Source of the DNA: Chloroflexota bacterium
GTDB taxonomy: Bacteria > Chloroflexota > Dehalococcoidia > Lucifugimonadales > Lucifugimonadaceae
NCBI GenBank assembly: GCA_002730795.1
Contig: PCAX01000033.1
Coordinates: forward strand, 55,368 to 65,810
DNA: 10,443 nt
Reading direction: 5' to 3'
Both the position numbers and the translations under genes were made by a program. How positions within the stretch are numbered: position 1 is the stretch's first letter; every line of letters begins with the position of its first letter. Shown piece by piece: positions 1 to 6,156 of the stretch. The notes beneath the pieces were generated by a model. It was not told the origin of the DNA, did no database searches, and worked only from the letters and a program-made list of their open reading frames with translations.

Positions 1-2
1 CA

Positions 3-350
3 GGTGGTTTAGGTATTCCTTTAGCTTTCGATTGCGCTGCTGCTAAAAACACTCTACAACAAAGTTTAGAAATGGTGAAAAAAAACGGACAAGTCGTAAT
101 TGTTTCACTAGGTTGGGAAGAAATTCCATTAAAAACTGTTGATTGGGTTGGACGCGAAATTCAAATGAAGGCTTCTTACGGTTCAAATTCAAAAGATTGG
201 TCTACTGCCCTAAAGTTAATGCAACGAGGATTAATAAAAACTGAAGATATGCTTTCAAAAAAAAGTTTTGTTGGTTTTGAGTCACTTCAAGAATCTATGA
301 CACGTTTAATGAATCCAAGAGACGACGTTCAGGTCGTTCTCGTTCCATAA
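3..350 (+). CDS. MDR-family (zinc-type) alcohol/polyol dehydrogenase, C-terminal part (5' end outside window)
   Basis: The reading frame is open from base 3 to the TAA at 348-350, giving the last 115 residues of a protein that starts upstream of the window; the internal ATG at base 72 is not the true start. The visible part fits the end of the Rossmann NAD(P) domain and the C-terminal segment of medium-chain dehydrogenases. It has a FDCAAAKNTLQQSLEMV helix, then KKNGQVVIVSLG, a REIQMKASYGS strand-turn, and a DWSTALKLMQRGLI helix. This order is typical of threonine, sorbitol, xylitol or galactitol dehydrogenase-like members. The catalytic zinc ligands lie in the missing N-terminal half, so zinc dependence cannot be confirmed. 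The enzyme probably oxidises a secondary alcohol of a polyol or sugar with NAD(P)+. It ends 16 bases before the ThDP enzyme and runs in the same direction, so co-transcription with it and the xylulokinase is likely. Family call is firm; substrate is unknown. Confidence 0.85.
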   Translation, partial: GGLGIPLAFDCAAAKNTLQQSLEMVKKNGQVVIVSLGWEEIPLKTVDWVGREIQMKASYGSNSKDWSTALKLMQRGLIKTEDMLSKKSFVGFESLQESMTRLMNPRDDVQVVLVP

Positions 351-366
351 GAAGATAGGAAACTAA

Positions 367-1983
367 ATGAGATTAGCCGATTTACTACTTACCGATGCAA
401 AAGAAAGGGGCCTTGACCATTTTTTCGGAATTCCGGGTAGCGGATTTCCTATGGATGCGATGGAATCCGGCAAACGAATATCCGTGGATTTCGTGCATGT
501 CGCCCATGAATCAACTGCTGGCATAGCTGCTGCTTACTACGGACACGAGAAAAATACAGCTGGATTAGCATTAGCGGTAAAAGGGGTCGGAGCAGCGAAC
601 CTCGTTGGGGGAGCAGCAAATAGTCATTTCGAAAGAAAACCTCTAATTTGCGTTTGCGAGTCCGGACCTAATGAACAAGATATCGATCTTGTACAAGTAT
701 GCGATCAATTGAAGTTGTTCGGATCAGTGTCTTCCTATCAAGCCGATATTACACTATCAAACGCTAGGGAACAATTACGCACAGCAATTGAAATGGCAAC
801 CAATGGCAGACCTAATGTTTCAGTGCTAAATATTCCTTCTGATTACGTTGATGGCAACTGTGGAGATCTGCCGGACCATACAAATTTAAACTCTTCCATA
901 GAATGTAACGAAAGAGATGTTCAACTGGCAGCTAACCGTATTTCCAATTGTAGAAAACCACTATTTATAGTGGGCGCCGACGTGGAACGAGACCACGCAA
1001 AAAAAGAATTACAAGCTCTTACGGAAAAATTAGGGGCAGCTGTACTTGTCAACATGGATGCTAGAGGTGTTTACCCCGAACGGTTACCTCGTTGGGCTGG
1101 TGTTTTTACAGGTAATTACAACGAAAATACTATCGAAGGAGAGATAGCCAAGGATTGTGATTTAATAATTTTGATCGGAACTGATTCAATGATGACTCAT
1201 ATTCCTTGGCAATACAACAAACCGTCAATCGAAATAACGGCTAACCCTGACTATAAAACTACGTCAACTAACCCTAAATTGCGTGTTGATGGAAATTTGA
1301 AAAACACTATAAAAACACTCACTCAACTTGTTGTTTCTTCTGGTGGTTTCCATATTGATGAAATAAACGCTATTAAACAAAGTGTTTTAAGACATTTCAA
1401 TAGGGATCCTGACGCTAAGTTCACAGTACAGGATATCGTCGAATCTTTACGAGCAGAAATGCCTTCCGATGGAACGTTGATCACAGAAACCGGAGCATTT
1501 ATAAGGATGTTCGAATATCTTTGGCCAGTAAACACCTTTGGATCTTATTTAGGTACTTCTGGTGGTCGAACAATGGGGTTAACCATTCCTGCTTCAATAG
1601 GATACGCATTGGCGCATCCAAATAAAACAAAAATTGGAATAGGAGCTGATGGCAGTACCCTAATGAGATTAGGAGAATTGGAAGTTTTTTCACGTATGGG
1701 GATAAAAATGCCCCTGGTTATTATCAATGACATGGCACTAGGTACGATGAAATCCAGACAAAAATCTAGGGGATTTGACCCTCATGGGTTAAATTTCCAA
1801 GGTGTTGATTTTGCAAAAATCGCTCAATCCTGCGGTTTATACGGGGTAACTGTTGACGATCCTGAAAGTTTTCAATTGGCTTTAAGAAATTCACTATTAG
1901 CAAATAAGACCACATTAATCGATGCCCGGATAGATCAGCAACCGTACTGGGACGGATTTGCATTATCCATTGGTGCAATCTAA
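367..1983 (+). CDS. ThDP-dependent lyase/decarboxylase (acetolactate synthase / benzoylformate decarboxylase superfamily)
   Basis: A 538-residue protein, close to the usual 530-600 of the superfamily. The ATG at 367 is supported by AGGA at 357-360. The N-terminal PYR domain has GIPGSGFP (residues 21-28) and AHES with the expected cofactor-activating Glu48. The loop that normally reads GPGxxN is KGVGAANLVGG (72-82). A central domain follows at about 185-320. The C-terminal PP domain carries GADGS (426-430) and ends its cofactor motif with IIND (452-455), so the Mg-binding Asp428 and Asn454 are 26 residues apart, as in the GDG-x(24-27)-N motif. It should bind ThDP and Mg and cleave or form a C-C bond next to a carbonyl, in the cytoplasm. 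True acetolactate synthase is unlikely: no regulatory subunit or ilv genes are adjacent. The flanking MDR dehydrogenase and the xylulokinase 21 bases downstream suggest a sugar or sugar-acid keto substrate (inference). Two stop codons in tandem end the gene. Confidence 0.88.
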   Translation: MRLADLLLTDAKERGLDHFFGIPGSGFPMDAMESGKRISVDFVHVAHESTAGIAAAYYGHEKNTAGLALAVKGVGAANLVGGAANSHFERKPLICVCESGPNEQDIDLVQVCDQLKLFGSVSSYQADITLSNAREQLRTAIEMATNGRPNVSVLNIPSDYVDGNCGDLPDHTNLNSSIECNERDVQLAANRISNCRKPLFIVGADVERDHAKKELQALTEKLGAAVLVNMDARGVYPERLPRWAGVFTGNYNENTIEGEIAKDCDLIILIGTDSMMTHIPWQYNKPSIEITANPDYKTTSTNPKLRVDGNLKNTIKTLTQLVVSSGGFHIDEINAIKQSVLRHFNRDPDAKFTVQDIVESLRAEMPSDGTLITETGAFIRMFEYLWPVNTFGSYLGTSGGRTMGLTIPASIGYALAHPNKTKIGIGADGSTLMRLGELEVFSRMGIKMPLVIINDMALGTMKSRQKSRGFDPHGLNFQGVDFAKIAQSCGLYGVTVDDPESFQLALRNSLLANKTTLIDARIDQQPYWDGFALSIGAI

Positions 1984-2004
1984 TAATCTTCGAAGGATAT
2001 TAAA

Positions 2005-3489
2005 ATGTCAAAAGGTGTTTTTATTGGAATTGATGTAGGTACTTCAGGAGTAAAAACAGTAGCAATTGATATCACTGGAAAAATGATCGGATCCCATACG
2101 GAACCATTAGAAATGATAACTCCGAAACCTGGTTGGACCGAACAAAATCCTGATGATTGGTGGTTGGCTACAAAACAGTCGTTAAAACTGGTCAACAAAG
2201 AACTTTCCCTGCAAGGTAAATTTGAGATTTTATCGATTAGTCTTTCCGGGCAAATGCATTCTCTAGTAATGTTAGATAAAAATGACATTCCGATCCGCAA
2301 TGCTATTCTTTGGAATGATGGTCGTACCCACGAAGAATGTATATACATAACCGAAAAAATCGGAGTTGAGCTAGGAAAAATAACTGGCAACCCTCCTCTC
2401 GAAGGGTTTACTGCTCCGAAAATATTATGGGTGAGAAATCAGGAACCAAGTCTTTTTAAAAAAATCCACTCTATTTTACTTCCAAAAGACTATATACGAT
2501 TTATGTTGACAGGTCAGAAATTTACTGAACCAACCGACGCTTCTGGTACGTTGTTATACGATATTAATGCCAACAAATGGTCTGACTCTCTTTGTGGCAA
2601 ATTGGACATAGATGCTTCATTCTTACCGGAAATAGTAAAATCAGATGAAATCGCTGGATATTTAAAATCAGATATTGCCTCCGAAATCGGCTTTAAAAAA
2701 GACATTCCAATTGTAGCCGGAGCAGCCGATAACGCATGCGCGTCATTAGGAGCCGGGGTAATTGAAAGTGGCTCCCTAATGATAACTGTAGGAACTTCAG
2801 GGGCTGTTGTGGCACCCTGCGACACCCCATTGGTCGATCCTAAATTACGTATTCATCTTATGCGGCATGTATTACAAAATACTTGGTATCAGATGGGAGT
2901 TGTACTTTCTGCAGGAGCCACTTTAAATTGGTGGGATTCGGTTTCAGGAGAGAACGGTTTGGAAACTTTGTTAAGTCAAGTTTCATTTAATGCCAACTCG
3001 AACGATGAAATTTTGTTCCTACCTTATTTGACAGGGGAGAGAACACCTCACGCTAATCCTAAAGCTCGCGGAGTTTTCTTTGGTTTGCACACTGGAACCA
3101 CAAGAGGTGATTTAACACGTGCTGTTCTACAGGGTGTGGCTCTAGCCTTGCGTGATTCACTGGAATTAATGACTAATAAAAACAGATTTTTTGATGAAGC
3201 TGTCATAGTGGGAGGAGGCGCTAAATCTTCCAAATGGAAAAAATTGATTTCCGATACCCTGCAGGTCCCTTTAAAAGTTACAGGTCCCGGGGAAGGAGCA
3301 CCACTAGGTGCTTCTATGTTAGCGGCTTCAACATCAAAAGATAATTTTTCCGACCTAGAGGAAGTGGTAAACAACTGGGTCCACACGTTAGGAACCACTG
3401 AACCAGACACTGGTAAATCCGAATATTACTCAGATTTACATAAAAAATACAAAAATTTATATGATTCTATAGTTTCAGAATTTCCCTAA
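2005..3489 (+). CDS. xylB: Xylulokinase (FGGY carbohydrate kinase)
   Basis: A 494-residue FGGY kinase, normal length. It starts at ATG 2005 behind GAAGGA (1992-1997). It should phosphorylate D-xylulose with ATP to xylulose 5-phosphate for the pentose phosphate pathway. Visible motifs, in order: the N-terminal phosphate-binding strand IGIDVGTSGVKT (7-18); SGQMHSLVMLD (81-91), whose Met84-His85 match the sugar-binding pair of E. coli XylB; ILWNDGRT (101-108); FTAPKILWVR (135-144); LLPKDYIRFMLTG (158-170); TDASGTLLYD (177-186); GAADNACASLG (239-249), with the predicted catalytic base Asp242; TVGTSGAV (261-268); LPYLTGERTPHANP (339-352); IVGGGAKSSKWKKL (401-414); and GEGAPLGASMLA (429-440). This motif set is characteristic of XylB rather than glycerol kinase or ribulokinase, although FGGY specificity for a related ketose cannot be excluded. 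It is the last gene of the plus-strand block; the next gene converges on it 36 bases away. Confidence 0.9.
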   Translation: MSKGVFIGIDVGTSGVKTVAIDITGKMIGSHTEPLEMITPKPGWTEQNPDDWWLATKQSLKLVNKELSLQGKFEILSISLSGQMHSLVMLDKNDIPIRNAILWNDGRTHEECIYITEKIGVELGKITGNPPLEGFTAPKILWVRNQEPSLFKKIHSILLPKDYIRFMLTGQKFTEPTDASGTLLYDINANKWSDSLCGKLDIDASFLPEIVKSDEIAGYLKSDIASEIGFKKDIPIVAGAADNACASLGAGVIESGSLMITVGTSGAVVAPCDTPLVDPKLRIHLMRHVLQNTWYQMGVVLSAGATLNWWDSVSGENGLETLLSQVSFNANSNDEILFLPYLTGERTPHANPKARGVFFGLHTGTTRGDLTRAVLQGVALALRDSLELMTNKNRFFDEAVIVGGGAKSSKWKKLISDTLQVPLKVTGPGEGAPLGASMLAASTSKDNFSDLEEVVNNWVHTLGTTEPDTGKSEYYSDLHKKYKNLYDSIVSEFP

Positions 3490-3511
3490 TTGAAACCCAA
3501 GCTGTTTCGAT
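3489..3511. terminator. Weak hairpin between convergent genes
   Basis: ATTGAAAC (3489-3496) pairs with GTTTCGAT (3504-3511) to form an 8-base-pair stem with one G-T wobble and a 7-base loop. It begins at the last base of the xylulokinase stop codon. No T-run follows on either strand, so it does not look like a classic intrinsic terminator. It may still end or stabilise converging transcripts. Confidence 0.3.
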
Positions 3512-3525
3512 ACTCCCCGTATAAA

Positions 3526-3915
3526 TTATCGAGATTCTATAAGTTCAATTCTGATATCACCCGGTGCGGATATGAAAGCTATTATTGGTCCACCCGGAAC
3601 GTCAATTGGTCCTTCTTTTAACTCTGCGCCTAAACCAATTAGTCGGTCGATGTCTTTTTTTATATCTGCTGTGTCGAACCCAAAATGTTCGATCCCATAA
3701 TGAGCATCAGCATCCGCTGGTCCCAGAGTTTCTCCCGTTCGTTCACTGGATATGTTTATTTTTAATCCCCCCTCTGTTTCGGTAATTACAAACCTATCCC
3801 CAAATGATCTCAAAGTATCAGATACGATTTTTACGTTGAACGCTGATACAAACCATTCCGCTGTAACCTTTGGATCTTTCGATTTAATATGTATGTGATT
3901 GACAATGTATGGCAT
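3526..3915 (-). CDS. VOC-family (glyoxalase/bleomycin-resistance fold) protein
   Basis: A 129-residue single-domain protein of the vicinal oxygen chelate superfamily with the paired beta-alpha-beta-beta-beta layout. The first module starts with NHIHIKSKDP, giving His7 (or His9) as a metal ligand. The second module has YGIEHFGFDT, with His77 as a ligand. It closes with APGDIRIELIE, where Glu124 is the usual last ligand. These fit a divalent-metal enzyme such as a lactoylglutathione-lyase-like isomerase, an epimerase or a dioxygenase; the substrate cannot be read from sequence. The ATG at 3915 is preceded by GGGGAA (minus strand) about 6-7 bases away. It follows the IMPase-like gene by 68 bases on the same strand, so the two probably share a transcript. 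A role in isomerising or detoxifying a keto or aldehyde intermediate of the neighbouring sugar pathway is only a suggestion. Confidence 0.85.
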   Translation of the reverse strand: MPYIVNHIHIKSKDPKVTAEWFVSAFNVKIVSDTLRSFGDRFVITETEGGLKINISSERTGETLGPADADAHYGIEHFGFDTADIKKDIDRLIGLGAELKEGPIDVPGGPIIAFISAPGDIRIELIESR

Positions 3916-3963
3916 GTTCTATTCCCCATTTCAGTTTTTCCAAAAATACCCCTATGTGAGATT

Positions 3964-3984
3964 ACTCAGGATATCAGGCTGAGT
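3964..3984 (-). other. Small inverted repeat at the IMPase-like stop codon
   Basis: ACTCAG (3964-3969) and CTGAGT (3979-3984) form a perfect 6-base-pair stem with a 9-base loop. It ends on the stop codon of the upstream minus-strand gene and lies within the 68-base gap before the VOC gene. It could be a partial terminator or an mRNA-processing hairpin that lowers expression of the second gene. The stem is short, so chance is possible. Confidence 0.25.
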
Positions 3985-4787
3985 CAACCGGTTAAACTCT
4001 GCATCCTGGTTATCAATTGATTGTGTACTTCTGGCCAACCAACAACTACAACCCGGTTTTCTTTTTCATTTTCCCAATCAATACCATTATTTCTACCATC
4101 AGTCACTTTTAATCCTAGTTCCGTCGCCAAAAGTGCGCCTGCCGCAATATGTACTGGTTCGACCCCATAAAAAACCACCGCCGCTAATCTACCCTGACAA
4201 ACTTGAGTTATTGGATAAGCCGCCGACGCAAATGTATTAACCTGGTTAACCGCTGTAAGCCAACTTAACTTTTTTGGTAGCAATTTTTTCCATTCTTCAC
4301 CTCCATCTATTTCTAACCCAATTATTCCATCGCTTAAATTTTTAGTTGGCGTTTTACATTCTAAAGTCTCCCCATTTAACGTTACCCCACGCCCGAGAAT
4401 CGATACAAATATTTCACTAAAATAAGGAAGAGACACAACACTTAAAAGCAATCGTTGATCAAACCGCAAAGCAATATTTAACCCCCAATGGGGCATACCC
4501 GTGGAAAAAGGCATTGTTCCACAAAGAGGGTCCACCAACCATGTTAAGTTAGATTCATTTAAACCACTTGTGCTTTCTTCCGACAAAATTCTGATTTTAC
4601 TTTGAGATAATATCGTACCAATGGCATTGTCACTTTCTATATCCGCATTTGTAACAAGACCATCATCACTTTTTTTCCATTTTTCAAGTGCACGTACATT
4701 AGAAAAATGTTTCAATAGAATTTCAGATCCAGCTTCGTTGGCTTTTTCGGCAAATTCTAGGAATTTTGATATCTGATTATTATCCAT
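3984..4787 (-). CDS. Inositol-monophosphatase-like protein with non-canonical metal-binding motifs
   Basis: A 267-residue protein, the usual IMPase length, with the FIG/IMPase fold signatures: VTNADIESD (45-53), ILSEES (67-72) with the expected Glu70, and WLVDPLCGTMPF (83-94) at the place of the family's W(I/V)DPxDGTxNF. The first Asp of that motif (Asp86) is kept, but the second is Cys89 (TGT codon at 4523-4521). The C-terminal WDxAAG motif reads PVHIAAG, with His213 instead of the Asp. IMPases use these two aspartates to bind catalytic Mg ions, so activity on inositol phosphate, fructose bisphosphate or PAP is doubtful, and a changed metal or a non-catalytic role is possible. The reading frame is otherwise intact, so it is not an obvious pseudogene. 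The ATG at 4787 has no Shine-Dalgarno sequence but lies just downstream of a plausible promoter. It is the first gene of a two-gene minus-strand unit with the VOC protein. Fold call is firm; reaction is unknown. Confidence 0.85.
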   Translation of the reverse strand: MDNNQISKFLEFAEKANEAGSEILLKHFSNVRALEKWKKSDDGLVTNADIESDNAIGTILSQSKIRILSEESTSGLNESNLTWLVDPLCGTMPFSTGMPHWGLNIALRFDQRLLLSVVSLPYFSEIFVSILGRGVTLNGETLECKTPTKNLSDGIIGLEIDGGEEWKKLLPKKLSWLTAVNQVNTFASAAYPITQVCQGRLAAVVFYGVEPVHIAAGALLATELGLKVTDGRNNGIDWENEKENRVVVVGWPEVHNQLITRMQSLTG

Positions 4788-4793
4788 TTCTAA

Positions 4794-4823
4794 ATATTAA
4801 AGCAAAGTGCTGAACTTTATCAA
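4794..4823 (-). promoter_or_regulatory. Candidate promoter for the IMPase-like gene (possibly leaderless)
   Basis: On the minus strand, TTGATA (4823-4818) is followed after 18 bases by TAATAT (4799-4794). Only six bases separate this -10-like box from the ATG at 4787, which would put transcription start at or next to the start codon. That agrees with the lack of a ribosome binding site there. The region is AT-rich, so chance matches are easy. Confidence 0.35.
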
Positions 4824-4945
4824 TAAATTGATTTTGTTTGGATCCACAAAATTCCTCCCTAGGATGTTTGTAATTAAAGTATATGTTTCTTTCCTTTTTT
4901 CCTAAAAATCTCACATACTTTATCCCCATTTTGAAGTAGTATGAA

Positions 4946-4975
4946 TTGATCTAGCCTAGTTATGAACATTTATAT
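4946..4975 (+). promoter_or_regulatory. Candidate promoter for the flavoprotein gene
   Basis: TTGATC (4946-4951) is followed after 18 bases by TTATAT (4970-4975). Six bases then separate the -10-like box from the second of two tandem ATG codons (4982). The geometry mirrors the candidate promoter on the other strand and would give a leaderless transcript starting at the second ATG. The match to consensus is only moderate. Confidence 0.25.
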
Positions 4976-4978
4976 TAC

Positions 4979-6136
4979 ATGATGGAAAAAATTAAAGGGA
5001 AAAAAATCCTAATTTTGGGTGGTGGATTCGGAGGAGTACAAGCAGCTATTAACGCCAGAAATGAACTTGATTCATCTCACTCGGTCTCTATTATTGACCG
5101 ATCTCGAATGTCTTATTTATGTGGTATGAATCCAATGTTAATCATAGGGAAACGACAGATTAGTAAAACGGGAAGATCACTGGGAAGGCTAGCAAATAGG
5201 GGTATTAATTTTATTGAATCAGAAATAAACTCCATTGATTTAACCAAAAAACATGTCAACACTTCACAAGGTGATTTTCTTTTTGATTATCTGGTTATTG
5301 CACTGGGAGCAGAATATGATATCCATGCCGTACCAGGCTCCCAAAACGCCTATTCTTTCTGGGATTTTCAATCTGCAAGAAAATTAAGACGCCGATTAAG
5401 TAGATTTAAAAAGGGCAAAATCATTTTAGCTGCAGCAAAGCCACCCTATAAATGTCCTCCTGCCCCGCTTGAAACCGCAATGTTGATCAATTCGTGGGCC
5501 AGAGAAAAAAACATTAGACAAAACGTTGATATTCATATTTATATACCTGAACCTAAACCACTTGGCGTGGCCGGCCAAGAAGCATCGCAACAAATAACAA
5601 GTGATTTAGAGAGGCGTGGGATTACTTTACACACCTCAGCAGGAATTACAAAAATTTCCGATAATGGAAAAAAAGGATTCTTCCAAGATGGTTCCTCTAG
5701 TTTTGCAGAAGTAATAGCTGTTATCCCTGTCCACAAGTTGCCAGTGGCAGTCCAACAAAGCGGTATATCTGGTAATAAACCATGGGTACCGGTTAACAAA
5801 AAAACCCTCGAAACAACAGTCGAAAACATTTTTGCAATAGGGGATGTAAATGTCATACCCACAGGGGATTTTGCAATTCCAAAAGCAGGAGTTTTTGCAT
5901 CAGATCAAGGTACAACAGTTGGAAAAATCATAGCGGGACGAATTAATAATTCTCAAACCCCAACCTACAATGGCTATGGAAAGTGTTTTTTAGCCTATTC
6001 AATGGGAACAGCGGCAATGGTTGGTGGAAGTTTTCTCGAGGATTCAGGCCCTAAAACTTCTCTTTCAAGTCCTTCGGTATCGTCGATGCGAATCAAAGAA
6101 ACGTTCGAATTAAATTGGAGAAATTTCAAAATTTAA
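4979..6136 (+). CDS. FAD-dependent oxidoreductase, sulfide:quinone oxidoreductase / flavocytochrome c-like
   Basis: A 385-residue two-dinucleotide-binding flavoprotein. It has the N-terminal FAD Rossmann motif ILGGGFGGVQAA (12-23) with acidic Asp40 at the end of strand 2, an YLVIALGAEYD strand (104-114), and the second FAD contact IFAIGDVNVIP (284-294). The motif YKCPPAPLE (157-165) with Cys159 and the C-terminal YGKCFLAY (333-340) with Cys336 match the two redox cysteines of SQR and flavocytochrome c sulfide dehydrogenases. A third cysteine, Cys48, lies in YLCGM. It lacks the CxxxxC disulfide of dihydrolipoamide dehydrogenase, so it is not the E3 of the neighbouring complex. It is shorter than many SQRs (about 400-430), and no membrane anchor or signal peptide is evident. 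The likely reaction is transfer of electrons from sulfide or another thiol/sulfane donor to quinone; an NDH-2-like role is the alternative. Start is ATG 4979 or the adjacent ATG 4982; neither has a Shine-Dalgarno sequence. No sulfur genes are nearby. Confidence 0.8.
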   Translation: MMEKIKGKKILILGGGFGGVQAAINARNELDSSHSVSIIDRSRMSYLCGMNPMLIIGKRQISKTGRSLGRLANRGINFIESEINSIDLTKKHVNTSQGDFLFDYLVIALGAEYDIHAVPGSQNAYSFWDFQSARKLRRRLSRFKKGKIILAAAKPPYKCPPAPLETAMLINSWAREKNIRQNVDIHIYIPEPKPLGVAGQEASQQITSDLERRGITLHTSAGITKISDNGKKGFFQDGSSSFAEVIAVIPVHKLPVAVQQSGISGNKPWVPVNKKTLETTVENIFAIGDVNVIPTGDFAIPKAGVFASDQGTTVGKIIAGRINNSQTPTYNGYGKCFLAYSMGTAAMVGGSFLEDSGPKTSLSSPSVSSMRIKETFELNWRNFKI

Positions 6137-6155
6137 TTACACCTCTAAAGTAATT
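6135..6155. terminator. Short hairpin between convergent flavoprotein and AcoX genes
   Basis: AATTAC (6135-6140) pairs with GTAATT (6150-6155) around a 9-base loop, followed on the plus strand by a few T residues. It fills the 20-base gap between the stop codons of the two convergent genes, so it could be a weak bidirectional terminator. The stem is AT-rich and short. Confidence 0.3.
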
Positions 6156-6156
6156 T

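Larger units (their letters stand above)
4788..4978. other. 191-base divergent intergenic region
   Basis: This stretch separates the minus-strand IMPase-like gene from the plus-strand flavoprotein and must hold both promoters. It is AT-rich with T-runs near 4888-4901 and a CCTAGG palindrome (4857-4862). No credible ORF, tRNA or riboswitch was seen. It may also contain a shared operator, but no clear long inverted repeat was found. Confidence 0.5.

Noticed and set aside
72..350. ATG at 72 as the start of a small separate gene
   Set aside because: The frame is open to the window edge, and the upstream residues (GGLGIPLAFDCAAAKN) continue the MDR fold, so this is an internal Met of a cut gene.
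1980..2390. 136-codon antisense reading frame over the xylulokinase 5' part
   Set aside because: It lies wholly opposite a strongly supported FGGY kinase, has no family-like motifs and no ribosome binding site; it is a shadow frame. The same applies to antisense frames at 2514-2825, 3048-3410 and 5539-5862.
4521..4532. DPLCGT in the IMPase-like protein as a sequencing error or frameshift
   Set aside because: The frame is continuous on both sides with good family similarity, TGT differs from GAT/GAC by more than one base, and a second ligand (His213) is also changed.
4979..6136. Flavoprotein as the missing E3 (dihydrolipoamide dehydrogenase) of the complex
   Set aside because: It lacks the CxxxxC disulfide near the FAD motif and the C-terminal HxxxxE dimer motif, is too short, and has SQR-type cysteines instead.
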